Source: Pseudomonas fluvialis
GTDB lineage: Bacteria > Pseudomonadota > Gammaproteobacteria > Pseudomonadales > Pseudomonadaceae
Assembly (NCBI RefSeq): GCF_014207935.1
Contig: NZ_JACHLL010000003.1
Location: 74,265 to 138,264 of the forward strand
DNA length: 64,000 nt
Direction of reading: 5' to 3'
The position numbers and the translations under genes were made by a program. The notes beneath the pieces were generated by a model that was not told the DNA's origin, did not search any database, and saw nothing but the letters and a program-made list of their open reading frames with translations. Shown here piece after piece: positions 1-9,063 of the stretch; position 1 is the first letter of the stretch; each line of letters begins with the position of its first letter.

Positions 1-1692
1 CAGCGCCATCAGCAGGCCTAGTAACACACCACCGCCGCCCAGCACGATCACCAGGCGCTGGATGTCCCACTCGCCAAACCAGCGCTGCAGCAATCCCAAT
101 TGCTGTTCGCTCTGGTAGCCCAGTACCCAGCGCTGCCAGCCATAGTTGAGATTGTCCCAGGCCAGGCGCAGCTGATTGAGCAGGGCCACGTCGCGGTAGC
201 GCAAGGGCGACAGCGGTGAATCCTCGAGGAAGCTGCCCTCCTCGGCCAACGCCGCCTCCAGCCCCTGCTCGATACGCTCGGGGGCGACGGCAAAAGTCGG
301 GTCGACGCGCTGCCAGCCACGCTCCGGCAGCCAGTACTCGACCCAGGCATGGGCATCAAACTGATGCACCTGCACATAACCACCCTGGCGGTTGAACTCG
401 CCGCCCTGATAGCCCGCCACCACCCGCGCCGGAATTCCCGCCGCGCGCAGAACGAATGTGGCCGCACCGGCATAGTGGGCGCAGAAGCCGCGACGGCTGT
501 CGAAGAGGAAGGCATCGACGGTATCGCCGGACAGCGTCGGTGGCTTGAGGGTGTAGAAATACTCGCCCTGGTTGAAGCGCGTCAGCAATGCCGCCACCAG
601 CTGCTCCGGGCGGGCATAGCGGGCCTTCAACTCAGCCGCCAGTTCACGGGCCCGCGGGTTCCCCGCCGGCAACTGCAGCGCGCGACGCTGCTGCGTTGGA
701 CGCAGCTCGGGATCACGCACCACCTGCGGCCAGGAGCTGACGCGATAGAGCAACGGCTGCTCCACCGGACTGACATTGACCAGGCGGTAATCACTGAGCT
801 GACGAGCACCCGGCAGGTCGGTTCGCGCCGTGTCGAGTGCGAACAGCCAGCGCTGCAGGCTGGGCTGCATGAGAATGCTGTAGCTCAGGTTCTGGCCTTG
901 CGCTTGCCAGCTGTCAGTGGCCAGCACGGGCAGATCAGGCGTCTGCGACCAACGCCGGCCATCGAAATGTTCCAGGGTCAAGGCACGCCAGTACAGCTCG
1001 CTACGCGGTGGGGTGGCACCCTCGAAGCTGGCGCGGAACACCGGCTCCGGCGAGCGGCCCAGATTGGCGATATCGCCGGGCGTCATGCTTTCAGCCAGCC
1101 CGGAAATGCCCTTGCTGCCGGGCTGCGGCAGTGACCACAGGGGCCCCAGGCGCGGGAAGAAGACAAACAGCAACAGCATCAGCGGCAACGACTGCAGCAG
1201 CAATTTGCCTGCATAGCGCAGGGTCGGCCAAGGCTGCATGGCCAGTCGGCTCTGCTGCAGGCCGACCATGGCCGCCAGCAACGCCGTCACCGGTAGCACG
1301 CTGTACAACGCACTAAGCATCTCGCTGTCGAGCAGGTAGGCGGTGACCACCGCGAAGAAGCCCAGGTAGATCAGCACCAAGGCATCACGCTGGGTTCGCA
1401 TCTCCACCAGCTTGAGTACGAAAGTGGCCATCAGCAGTGCGGTGCCGGCCTCCAGGCCGATCAGGCCGCCGCGCGACCAGAACACCCCCGCTGCCGTGGC
1501 CAGTATCAGCGCCGCCTTGGCCAGGCCATTGGGGTAGCGCGCACGCATGCGGAAAATCTGCAGACGCCAGGCCGCACAGAAGGCCCACAGCCCGGTGAAC
1601 CACAGGGGCAGATGAGCCAGGTGCGGCAGGATCACCAGTGCCTGGGCTACCAGCAGCCAGATCAGGCTGATGCGCGGGATCGCCGGGGTCAT
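1..1692 (-). CDS. tgpA: Transglutaminase-like membrane protein TgpA (partial, C-terminus off left edge)
   Basis: This is an inner-membrane protein with a periplasmic transglutaminase-like domain (DUF3488/TgpA family), of which 564 residues are visible. The first ~190 residues are a run of hydrophobic helices. A soluble domain follows, with the thiol-protease-type triad Cys404 (GFCAHYAG), His448 (DAHAW) and Asp464 (VDPTF). The reading then returns to a membrane helix (VIVLGGGGVLLGLLMAL) at the window edge, as expected for this family of about 670 residues. The ATG start overlaps the stop of the upstream DUF58 gene by 4 bases, so the two are translationally coupled. The MoxR-DUF58-TgpA order is common in Pseudomonas. 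The physiological substrate is not known to me. No frame disruption was seen. Confidence 0.93.
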   Translation of the reverse strand, partial: MTPAIPRISLIWLLVAQALVILPHLAHLPLWFTGLWAFCAAWRLQIFRMRARYPNGLAKAALILATAAGVFWSRGGLIGLEAGTALLMATFVLKLVEMRTQRDALVLIYLGFFAVVTAYLLDSEMLSALYSVLPVTALLAAMVGLQQSRLAMQPWPTLRYAGKLLLQSLPLMLLLFVFFPRLGPLWSLPQPGSKGISGLAESMTPGDIANLGRSPEPVFRASFEGATPPRSELYWRALTLEHFDGRRWSQTPDLPVLATDSWQAQGQNLSYSILMQPSLQRWLFALDTARTDLPGARQLSDYRLVNVSPVEQPLLYRVSSWPQVVRDPELRPTQQRRALQLPAGNPRARELAAELKARYARPEQLVAALLTRFNQGEYFYTLKPPTLSGDTVDAFLFDSRRGFCAHYAGAATFVLRAAGIPARVVAGYQGGEFNRQGGYVQVHQFDAHAWVEYWLPERGWQRVDPTFAVAPERIEQGLEAALAEEGSFLEDSPLSPLRYRDVALLNQLRLAWDNLNYGWQRWVLGYQSEQQLGLLQRWFGEWDIQRLVIVLGGGGVLLGLLMAL

Positions 1693-2651
1693 GCCGAAGC
1701 GCTCCCGAACAACGCCAGCGCCTTCAGGCAGGCCTCTCGGTGGGCCGCGCCGGTCGCCGGCTCCAGGCGCGAACCCGGTAGATTCAGACCAAAGGCCTGC
1801 TGGCGCTGGTCCAGGGTCAGCACCCAGTGACAGAGCAGGCTCAGGCGAGCCTCCACATCGCCGCCGAGGCTGCTGAAATCCAGCCACAGGTCACGCCCGG
1901 CCAGCTGGGCAAAATCCTTGACCAAAAGGCCCTGGCCGCGCGAATAGGCCTTCCAGTCCAGGCGCCGGCGCGAGTCGCCCGGCTGAAACGTGCGCAACCC
2001 CTGAAAATCATCGGCGCCACGACCGACGATGCGCTGGCCCTCGTCCTCGTCTTCCAGCCCCACCTGGGCGGCCAGCGGCAGATCACCTGGCAGCGGCTGC
2101 GGATAGACCAGCACCGCCTGGTCCAGGTCGACCCAGCTCCAGGCCACCAGCAGGCCCAGCGGGAAACGGCTCTCCACCCGCAGGCGCTCGGCGCGCAACC
2201 AGCCGCGGCGGCTCGCGGCCAAGGGAATTTCCAGGAGGGCCTGCCCCTCGGCCGGCACATCGGCGATCTGCAGCGGCGCCGGCGGCCAGCCACAGGCAAT
2301 CGCTTCGTGGACCTTGCCGCGGCTCTCCAGGCGCAGCTGGAATCGCGCCTGCTCACCGACGAACACCGGCGCCACGCCTGCGGCCTTGATCATCAGCCCG
2401 GAGAGATTGCGGTAGGTGTGCAGCATGGCGGTGTGAAACACCGACAGCAGCAGGAAGGTGAGGCCATAGGCCAGGCTGTTCTGGTAGTTGATCCCGGCCA
2501 ACAGCATCAGCAGTAGGACAACGCTGAAGGCCAGGCCGCGCGGCGTAGGCAGGATGAAGATGCGCCGCTGATTGAGCTGAACCGCCCGCGCCGGCGGGAT
2601 GCGCCGGTTCAGCCACTGCCGCCAGCGCTGGCGGTAAGCGTCCCTGAACAT
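1689..2651 (-). CDS. DUF58 domain-containing membrane-anchored protein
   Basis: This 320-residue protein has two hydrophobic segments (about residues 38-54 and 57-76) followed by a cytoplasmic or periplasmic soluble half. That half carries the DUF58 signature RLDWKAYSR at residues 230-238. DUF58 proteins have a von Willebrand A-like fold and are usually encoded next to MoxR AAA ATPases, as here, where they are thought to act as partners or adaptors. The start ATG directly abuts the TAG stop of the upstream MoxR gene, and the end overlaps tgpA by 4 bases, so the three genes form one operon. The exact role is unknown. Confidence 0.9.
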   Translation of the reverse strand: MFRDAYRQRWRQWLNRRIPPARAVQLNQRRIFILPTPRGLAFSVVLLLMLLAGINYQNSLAYGLTFLLLSVFHTAMLHTYRNLSGLMIKAAGVAPVFVGEQARFQLRLESRGKVHEAIACGWPPAPLQIADVPAEGQALLEIPLAASRRGWLRAERLRVESRFPLGLLVAWSWVDLDQAVLVYPQPLPGDLPLAAQVGLEDEDEGQRIVGRGADDFQGLRTFQPGDSRRRLDWKAYSRGQGLLVKDFAQLAGRDLWLDFSSLGGDVEARLSLLCHWVLTLDQRQQAFGLNLPGSRLEPATGAAHREACLKALALFGSASA

Positions 2652-3569
2652 CTAAAGCGCCGGCACTTCACGCAGCAGCCACTGCACCAGGGCGCTGCCG
2701 CCATGACCACTGGGATCGGCGCGCTCGCGCAGACGGTGACCGGCCACTGCCGGCAACACTGCCTGCACGTCTTCGGGAATCACATATTCACGGTTGGCCA
2801 GCAGCGCCCAGGCCCGGGCCGCATTCAACAGCCCCAGCGCGGCCCGTGGCGACAGGCCCCAGGCGAACTGCGGCTGACTGCGGGTCGCCTCGACCAGGCG
2901 CAGCACGTAGTCGATCAGGGCATCACTGGCATGTACCTGCTCAACCAGTTGTTGCAGCTCTGCCAGTTCGCGGTGGCTGAGCAGCGGTTCCTGGCGACTG
3001 AGCATGGCTCGCCTCCCCTGGCCCTGAAGCAGGGCCTTTTCCGCGGCGTGAGCCGGGTAACCCAGCGACAGGCGCATGAGAAACCGGTCCAGCTGGGACT
3101 CCGGTAAGGCAAAGGTGCCGCTCTGGGTCACCGGGTTCTGCGTGGCAATGACGAAGAAAGGCTCGGGCAGCGGCCGGGTGGCGCCCTCGATGGTCACCTG
3201 CCCTTCCTCCATGGCCTCCAGCAGCGCGCTCTGGCTTTTCGGCGTGGCGCGGTTGATCTCGTCGGCCAGCACCAGTTCGGCAAAGATCGGCCCGGGATGG
3301 AAGGTGAACTGCCCGGACTCCTTGTCGAACACCGAGGTGCCGAGAATATCGCCGGGCAACAGGTCGGAGGTGAACTGAATGCGCTGGAAGGACAGGCCCA
3401 GCACCTTGGCCAGGGTATGACTGAGGGTGGTCTTGCCCATCCCCGGCAGGTCCTCGATCAGCAGGTGCCCCCGCGCCAGCAGGCAGGCCATGGCCAGCTG
3501 CACCTGGGGCGCCTTGCCCAGCACCACCTGATTGACCGCCTGCAGACAGGCATCCAGCTTGTTGCGCAT
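2652..3569 (-). CDS. MoxR-family AAA+ ATPase
   Basis: This is a MoxR-type AAA ATPase of about 305 residues, presumed to be a chaperone for assembly or activation of the neighbouring VWA-like (DUF58) protein. Walker A is GMGKTT at residues 43-48, and Walker B is LVLADEIN followed by the conserved RATPKSQSALLEAMEE helix. A sensor-1 region (ATQNP) is also present. The open frame extends upstream to 3608. However, a GGGAG ribosome site lies 6 bases before the ATG at 3569 (3 bases before another ATG at 3572), so one of these two is the likely start. It is the first gene of the three-gene tgpA operon. Confidence 0.9.
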   Translation of the reverse strand: MRNKLDACLQAVNQVVLGKAPQVQLAMACLLARGHLLIEDLPGMGKTTLSHTLAKVLGLSFQRIQFTSDLLPGDILGTSVFDKESGQFTFHPGPIFAELVLADEINRATPKSQSALLEAMEEGQVTIEGATRPLPEPFFVIATQNPVTQSGTFALPESQLDRFLMRLSLGYPAHAAEKALLQGQGRRAMLSRQEPLLSHRELAELQQLVEQVHASDALIDYVLRLVEATRSQPQFAWGLSPRAALGLLNAARAWALLANREYVIPEDVQAVLPAVAGHRLRERADPSGHGGSALVQWLLREVPAL

Positions 3570-3705
3570 CATCGACTCCCGAATGCGGTGACAGCCGGCC
3601 GGCTGCAAGGTCAGCCAGACTAACCGCTTGCCGGCAGGCGGCCAAGGCGCAGCAATGCGTGCTTACAACCTAGACGGGGCAGCACGCACGCCGCTCAATC
3701 GAGGG

Positions 3706-3981
3706 TCAGCGACCGGCGCGGGACTCGCGGATATAGAAGCGCGCCTTCTCGGCGTCCTCCAGGCAGCCGTCATAGCCCTCGAACTGCTGCTGGGTCTTGG
3801 CGGCGGTGAGCAGTGACAGCGCCTTGGAGTAACTCACCGTGCCGGCGAAGCCTTCGGCCTTGGCCAGGTCCAGTTCCTTCCAGGCGAAATCAAGTGCATA
3901 GGCGCAGTTATCGCGATTGACGGTCTTGCCGGCGCAGCCGGCGACAGCCAGCAGCGTGGCCAACAACAGCATCTTGTACAT
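3706..3981 (-). CDS. Small putative lipoprotein
   Basis: This 91-residue protein begins with a lipoprotein signal peptide. The lipobox is LAVAGC with the acylated Cys at residue 16, and the following residue is Ala, which favours outer-membrane sorting. The mature part is helical, with a second Cys soon after the first and another later in the chain. The chosen ATG has a GGAGG ribosome site 5 bases upstream, and the longer open frame to 4032 has no such signal. I do not recognise the family. It is transcribed divergently from the patatin gene. Its stop is about 135 bases from the moxR start, so it probably has its own promoter. Confidence 0.75.
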   Translation of the reverse strand: MYKMLLLATLLAVAGCAGKTVNRDNCAYALDFAWKELDLAKAEGFAGTVSYSKALSLLTAAKTQQQFEGYDGCLEDAEKARFYIRESRAGR

Positions 3982-4081
3982 ACCGACCTCCGGTTTGGAT
4001 TGTTCATCCCAGTCTAGCCAGCACTTGGCCACCTGCCTGTGGGCGAGTATCGTCGGCGCCTGTTTTCAAGGGGGATGCACG

Positions 4082-5065
4082 GTGAGCAAACGAATTGCCC
4101 TGGTGCTGGGTTCCGGCGGCGCACGCGGCTATGCCCATATCGGCGTGATCGAAGAGCTGGAAGCCCGCGGCTACGAGATCGGCTGCGTGGCCGGCTGTTC
4201 CATGGGCGCGGTGATCGGCGGCATCTACGCCGCCGGCAAGCTGCCACAGTACCGCGAATGGATCGCCAGCCTGGACTACCTGGACGTGCTGCGTCTGCTC
4301 GACGTCAGCTTTCGCCTGGGCGCCATCCGGGGCGAAAAGGTGTTCGGCAAGATGCGCGAAATAGTCGGCGACATCGACATCGAAGACCTGCCGATTCCCT
4401 ACACCGCCGTGGCCACCGACCTGACCAACCAGCAGGAAATCTGGTTCCAGGAAGGCTGCCTGCACCAGGCCATGCGCGCCTCGGCGGCCATCCCCAGCCT
4501 GTTCACCCCGGTGATCCAGGGCAACCGCATGCTGGTCGATGGCGGCCTGCTCAACCCGCTGCCGATAGTGCCGGTGGTGTCCAGCCACTGTGACCTGATC
4601 GTGGCGGTCAACCTCAACTCGGCCAACCAGAAGCACTACAGCCTGCCGGTGATCGAACGTCCGCCGGCGCTCAAGGGGCGCATGGACACCATGATGGAAA
4701 GCCTCGGCAGTCGCCTGGCCTTCCTCAAGCGCAGCGGCGGCGAGGAGGAAGAGGACGACAGCACGGCGACCCTGCTCAACGCGCCGGCTATCGTGCCCAG
4801 CCAACCGCTGCGCTCGGCCAGCGGCAGTCAGGTCAGCGACAGCATCGGCCCGGCCTCGTTGCTGGAGCTGATCAACCAGAGCTTCGAGACCATGCAGACC
4901 TCGCTGGCGCAGTACAAGATCGCCGGCTACCCGCCGGATGTGCTGATCAACATCCCCAAGCGCGTCTGCCGCTTCTTCGAGTTCTACAAGGCCGAGGAAC
5001 TGATCCTGCTTGGCCGGCAGATCGCCCGCGATACGCTGGACAAGTACGAGCGCGACAACGCCTGA
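4082..5065 (+). CDS. Patatin-like phospholipase (RssA/YchK type)
   Basis: This 327-residue patatin-family serine hydrolase has all family elements visible. They are the oxyanion-hole loop GSGGARG (residues 10-16), the nucleophile elbow GCSMG with Ser40, and the DGG motif with Asp153 completing the Ser-Asp dyad. The predicted activity is hydrolysis of phospholipid or other acyl esters. No signal peptide is present, so it is probably cytoplasmic or membrane-peripheral. The start is GTG, because AAGGGGG lies 7 bases upstream and the family N-terminus (KRIALVLGSGG) begins immediately after. The C-terminal ~100 residues, with an acidic EEEEDD stretch, are less conserved. It converges on kdpE with a gap of only 21 bases. 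Confidence 0.9.
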   Translation: MSKRIALVLGSGGARGYAHIGVIEELEARGYEIGCVAGCSMGAVIGGIYAAGKLPQYREWIASLDYLDVLRLLDVSFRLGAIRGEKVFGKMREIVGDIDIEDLPIPYTAVATDLTNQQEIWFQEGCLHQAMRASAAIPSLFTPVIQGNRMLVDGGLLNPLPIVPVVSSHCDLIVAVNLNSANQKHYSLPVIERPPALKGRMDTMMESLGSRLAFLKRSGGEEEEDDSTATLLNAPAIVPSQPLRSASGSQVSDSIGPASLLELINQSFETMQTSLAQYKIAGYPPDVLINIPKRVCRFFEFYKAEELILLGRQIARDTLDKYERDNA

Positions 5066-5086
5066 CGGGTTGCAGGCAACAGGCTG

Positions 5087-5779
5087 CTAGGGCTGCTCTC
5101 GCAGGCGATAACCAACCCCGGCCTCGGTCACGATAAATGTAGGCGCCGCCGGGTCGTCACCGAGTTTCTGCCGCAGATGACCGATGACGATGCGCAGGTA
5201 GTGGCTGTCCTCGGCATGACTGGGTCCCCAGACATCCTTGAGTAACTGTTGCTGTGTGACCACCCGGCCCAGGTGCCGGGCCAGCAGCGCCAACACCGCG
5301 TACTCCTTGCGAGTCAGGGCGACTTCCTGTTCTGCCAGCTGGACCCGGCGATAGGCGAAGTCCACCAGCAAGCCTCCCGTCCGGACCTGTGCGACCGGCA
5401 ACTGATCCGCCAGCCCCTGGCGTAGCAGTACACGGACACGGGCAAGGAACTCCTGAATGCCAAAAGGCTTGGTCACATAGTCATTGGCGCCGGCATCCAG
5501 CGCCTGCACCTTCTCCCCCTCACCAGCGCGTACCGACAGCACCAGCACCGGCACCTGGCTCCACTCGCGCAGCTCCCGCAACACCTGCTGGCCATCCAGA
5601 TCGGGCAACCCCAGATCCAATACCACCAGATCGGGTCGCCCCAGTGCCGCCTGTTCCAGCCCTTCACGCCCACTACCCGCTTCCAGCACGCGGTAGCCCT
5701 GCGCGCACAGGCTGATGCGCAGGAACTTGCGAATCTGCGCTTCGTCGTCAATCACCAGAACGCTTGGGGCGGCACTCAC
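5087..5779 (-). CDS. kdpE: KdpE, response regulator of the K+ transport operon
   Basis: This 230-residue OmpR-family regulator has an N-terminal receiver domain with acidic pocket residues DDE at 11-13, phospho-acceptor Asp55 (VVLDLGLPD) and conserved Lys in VTKPF. A C-terminal winged-helix DNA-binding domain follows (ALTRKEYAVL; DVWGPSHAEDSHYLRI). The DSHYLRIVIGHLRQKL segment is characteristic of KdpE. It is phosphorylated by KdpD and activates kdpFABC under low potassium or osmotic upshift. The start overlaps the kdpD stop by 4 bases. It is the last gene of the kdp operon and converges on the patatin gene without an obvious terminator between them. Confidence 0.97.
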   Translation of the reverse strand: MSAAPSVLVIDDEAQIRKFLRISLCAQGYRVLEAGSGREGLEQAALGRPDLVVLDLGLPDLDGQQVLRELREWSQVPVLVLSVRAGEGEKVQALDAGANDYVTKPFGIQEFLARVRVLLRQGLADQLPVAQVRTGGLLVDFAYRRVQLAEQEVALTRKEYAVLALLARHLGRVVTQQQLLKDVWGPSHAEDSHYLRIVIGHLRQKLGDDPAAPTFIVTEAGVGYRLREQP

Positions 5780-8433
5780 TGATCGTCCTCACTGGCTAAC
5801 GGCGGCTGCGCGGTCAGGGGCAGGTGCAATACCAGCGTAGTGCCTTGGCCATCCAGACCCTCGCTCACCGTCACCCGTCCACCATGTGCGCCCAGCATGC
5901 CCTGGCAGATGGCCAGACCCAGGCCGGTTCCCTGCCCGCCTCGGTCGCCCCGGGCGGCGGTATAGAACATGTCGAAGATCTTCTCGCGCTCGTTCAGCGG
6001 TATCCCCGGCCCCTGGTCACTGACGGCGATGCGCAACTCGTCGCGATCTGCCGACACACTCACCCGGATGCGCCCGGAAGCAGGCGAAAAGCGCGCCGCA
6101 TTGTCCAGCACGTTGACCAGCGCCTGTTCGATCAGCGCCGCGTGCACATAGAGCAACGGTAACTCACGTGGCAATACCGTCTCGACCTGCAGCGGTCCCA
6201 GCACCGCGCGCAACCGCTGCAAGGCACTGGAGACGATATCGGCCGGCGCCACCCAGTCACGTGCCAGTTTCAAGCCACCATGGCCCAGGCGGGTCATGTC
6301 CAGCAGGTTCTGGATATAGCGGTCCAGCCGCTCGGCCTCGTCGCGTGTGCCTTCGAGCAGCTCGCGGCGATCGGCCAGGGGGATCTGCTCGCCCAGGGCC
6401 AACAGACTGTCAATCGAGCCACGCATTGCGGTCAGCGGTGTACGCAGATCATGGGATACCGACGCCAGCAGCGCACTGCGCAACTCCTCGGTCTGACCAT
6501 GCAGACGCGCGGCCTCCAGCTCCTCGGCTAGCTGCGCACGTTCCAGCGCCTGGGCCAGCGGCTGACCGAGGGCCGCAATCAGCCGACGCCGTTCGCCCGG
6601 CAGTGGCTGGCCATCACGCGGCTGCACCCCGAGCAGCAGCAGCGGGCCCTCCTCGCCGGCCAGCGGCAGCCACCACCAGCGCCCGTTAGGCAGCGTATCG
6701 GTGCCCAGGCCGGCCGCCTGCTCATGCTGCCAGGCCCAGTCGGCGGCGGCGCGCTCCTGATCGGCGAGCAGGCGCTGGACGCCTGCTTCGACTTTCCACA
6801 CCCCGTCGCCATCGCGTGACAGCAACGCCACCTCCAGCTCGCTCCAGGCGCAGAACTGCTGCTCGGCGGCGGCCAGCACTGCGCGGCGGTCAGTGGCGGC
6901 GGTGAGCTTGCGCGACAGATCCAGCAACGCAGTGGTTTCGCCCTGCGCCTGGCGCAACGCCTCCAGCTGACGACGCTGGCGGCTGGCCAGGTTACCGGTC
7001 AGCCCCGCCATCAGCAGGAAGAACAACAGGGTCAGCACGTCCTCCTGACGTTCGATGGTCAGCGACCAGGTCGGCGGTATGAACAGAAAGTTGTACGCAA
7101 GGAACGACAGCCCCGCACAGGCCAGCGCTGGCCCCAGGCTGCTGCGCACCGCCACCAGCAGCACGGCGGCGAGGAACACCAGGGAGATATTCGGCAGTTC
7201 CAGCACGCGCGACAGGCCCAGCGCCAGCAGCGCCGCTCCGGCGGTGGCCGCCAGGGCCAGGCCATAATCGCCCAAGCGCGCCTGCGCCTGCCCCATATGC
7301 CGCACCGGGGAAGGCTCGGCCTCGGTATCCAATACGCTGATTTCAAGGCCCTGCCCAGCAGCCAACAGACGCTCGCCCAGGCCTCGGCCGAACCAGCGAC
7401 GACGCAGCCGCGCACGACTGCGTCCTACCAGAATCAGGCTGGCACGCCGCTCACGAGCGTGCTCCAGCAACGTCTGCGCCACCGAATCGCCACGCAGGGT
7501 GACGACCTCTCCGCCCAGGCGTTCTGCCAGTTGCTGAGCGGCCTGCAGACGGGCACGGTCGTCCTCGCCCTGTGGCCTGCGGGTATCCACGTGTACCACC
7601 GACCACGGCAGATGGCGGCGCTCGGCTACCCGACTGGCATGCCGCACCAGTCGCTCGGCCTGGGCATCGCCCTCGATGCCCAGCAGCAGCCGGCCCAATA
7701 CAGTCGGCGCGGCCTGGCCCTGCAGGCGGTAGCGGCGATTGAGGTCGGCATCCACCCGTGCGGCAGCCGTCTGCATGGCCAGCTCGCGCAGGGCGGTCAG
7801 ATTGGTCTGACTGAAAAAGGCATCGATGGCCGCGCGTGCCTGTTCGGGGACGTAGACCTTGCCATCACGCAGGCGCTCCAGCAGCTCGCGCGGCGGCAGG
7901 TCGACCAGCTGGATCTCGAAGGCTTCCTGCAGCACCCAGTCGGGCACCGTCTCGCGCACCTGCACGCCGGTGATGTCCTGCACCCGGTCATTGAGGCTTT
8001 CCAGGTGCTGCACATTGACCGTGGTGTAAACGTCGATTCCGGCTTCCAGCAGCTCCTGCACATCCTGCCAGCGCTTGGCATGGCGACTGCCAGGCACGTT
8101 ACTGTGAGCCAGCTCATCGACCAGCACCAGTGCCGGCGGGTTCTGCAGGAGCGCATCGAGATCCATCTCGACCATTGGCACGCCGCGGTACTCCAGGCGT
8201 TTGAGTGCCTGCTGCGGCAAACCGACCAGCAGCGCTTCCGTCTCGGCCCGCCCATGGGTTTCCACCACACCGGCGCGCAAGTCGACGCCCTGACGCAACT
8301 GCCCGTGCGCGGCCTGAAGCATGGCGAACGTCTTGCCCACGCCAGGGGCCGCGCCCAGAAAGACTTTCAGGCGACCGCGGCCTTCACGGGGCAAGTCGGC
8401 CAGCAGGGCATCGGCTCGTACCGCATCACTCAT
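5776..8433 (-). CDS. kdpD: KdpD, membrane sensor histidine kinase
   Basis: This 885-residue sensor kinase pairs with KdpE. It has an N-terminal KdpD domain with Walker [10 protein letters not shown] (residues 27-35) and a Walker B-like LVLVDELAH, then a universal-stress-protein-like domain. Four closely spaced membrane helices (DUF4118, about residues 395-500) come next, then a GAF-like region, the dimerisation/phospho-acceptor domain with His661 (VSHDLRTP) and an HATPase domain ending in GTGLGLAI. The length and order are those of the full-length family. It overlaps kdpC and kdpE by 4 bases each, so its expression is coupled to the transporter genes. Confidence 0.97.
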   Translation of the reverse strand: MSDAVRADALLADLPREGRGRLKVFLGAAPGVGKTFAMLQAAHGQLRQGVDLRAGVVETHGRAETEALLVGLPQQALKRLEYRGVPMVEMDLDALLQNPPALVLVDELAHSNVPGSRHAKRWQDVQELLEAGIDVYTTVNVQHLESLNDRVQDITGVQVRETVPDWVLQEAFEIQLVDLPPRELLERLRDGKVYVPEQARAAIDAFFSQTNLTALRELAMQTAAARVDADLNRRYRLQGQAAPTVLGRLLLGIEGDAQAERLVRHASRVAERRHLPWSVVHVDTRRPQGEDDRARLQAAQQLAERLGGEVVTLRGDSVAQTLLEHARERRASLILVGRSRARLRRRWFGRGLGERLLAAGQGLEISVLDTEAEPSPVRHMGQAQARLGDYGLALAATAGAALLALGLSRVLELPNISLVFLAAVLLVAVRSSLGPALACAGLSFLAYNFLFIPPTWSLTIERQEDVLTLLFFLLMAGLTGNLASRQRRQLEALRQAQGETTALLDLSRKLTAATDRRAVLAAAEQQFCAWSELEVALLSRDGDGVWKVEAGVQRLLADQERAAADWAWQHEQAAGLGTDTLPNGRWWWLPLAGEEGPLLLLGVQPRDGQPLPGERRRLIAALGQPLAQALERAQLAEELEAARLHGQTEELRSALLASVSHDLRTPLTAMRGSIDSLLALGEQIPLADRRELLEGTRDEAERLDRYIQNLLDMTRLGHGGLKLARDWVAPADIVSSALQRLRAVLGPLQVETVLPRELPLLYVHAALIEQALVNVLDNAARFSPASGRIRVSVSADRDELRIAVSDQGPGIPLNEREKIFDMFYTAARGDRGGQGTGLGLAICQGMLGAHGGRVTVSEGLDGQGTTLVLHLPLTAQPPLASEDDQ

Positions 8434-9005
8434 TGAACAGGCTCATGGCGTATGGAGGGCGAATTGTCCTGCAGGGCCAGATTCAGCGCCAGTACGTTCA
8501 CTACCGCCGGCCCCACCAGCGGCCGCTCGGCATGCTGTTCAATCAGGCGTTCCAGTGCCGCACTGGGCAGTTGGCGCGCCTTAGCGATACGCGATACCTG
8601 CCAACGCGCAGCCTCGGGTGACAAGTGCGGATCCAGGCCGCTGCCGGAAGTGGTGACCAGTTGCATGGGCACGGGGACAGAGCTCTGCTCGCCGAGGGCG
8701 ATGGCGGCCTGACCGATGCGCTCGGCCAGTGCCGGATTGCTGGGAGCCAGGTTGCTGGCACCGCTGGCGACGGTCGCGAAACCGGCGGCCGAGGGGCGCG
8801 GCTGGAACCACTGCTCGCCCTCGAAGTTCTGCGCCAGCAAGGTGCTGCCGACCACCTGGCCCTGGGCATCACGCACCAGACTGCCGTTGGCTTGCGCGGG
8901 GAAAACCAACTGGGCGATGCCGGTGACGGTCAACGGATAGGCTACGCCTGTCACCAGGGTCATGAAGGCCAGCACACCGATGGCCGGACGAAGTTGCTTG
9001 AGCAT
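8430..9005 (-). CDS. kdpC: KdpC, K+-transporting ATPase subunit C
   Basis: This 191-residue subunit has one N-terminal membrane helix (residues ~8-30, [15 protein letters not shown]) and a soluble domain with the family motifs GSTLLAQNF and FQPRPSAAG, then [14 protein letters not shown]. KdpC stabilises the complex and assists ATP binding by KdpB. GGAG lies 7 bases before the ATG. It follows kdpB with a 58-base gap that contains a 7-bp inverted repeat (9033-9048). It overlaps kdpD by 4 bases. Confidence 0.96.
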   Translation of the reverse strand: MLKQLRPAIGVLAFMTLVTGVAYPLTVTGIAQLVFPAQANGSLVRDAQGQVVGSTLLAQNFEGEQWFQPRPSAAGFATVASGASNLAPSNPALAERIGQAAIALGEQSSVPVPMQLVTTSGSGLDPHLSPEAARWQVSRIAKARQLPSAALERLIEQHAERPLVGPAVVNVLALNLALQDNSPSIRHEPVQ

Positions 9006-9032
9006 GATGTTTCTCCAGATTCGTTGACGACT

Positions 9033-9048
9033 TCCCTCCCCGGAGGGA
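9033..9048. repeat. Small inverted repeat between kdpB and kdpC
   Basis: A 7-base arm TCCCTCC and its exact complement GGAGGGA are separated by two bases, inside the only sizeable gap of the kdpFABCDE gene string. It could form a hairpin in the mRNA that affects relative kdpC translation, or it may be a fragment of a common intergenic repeat. There is no U-tract, so a terminator is unlikely. Confidence 0.45.
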
Positions 9049-9063
9049 GAGGGAGCAAAAGCC

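Noticed and set aside
7297..8436. 379-codon plus-strand open frame across kdpD
   Set aside because: It is antisense to the clearly coding kdpD frame and has no recognisable motifs.
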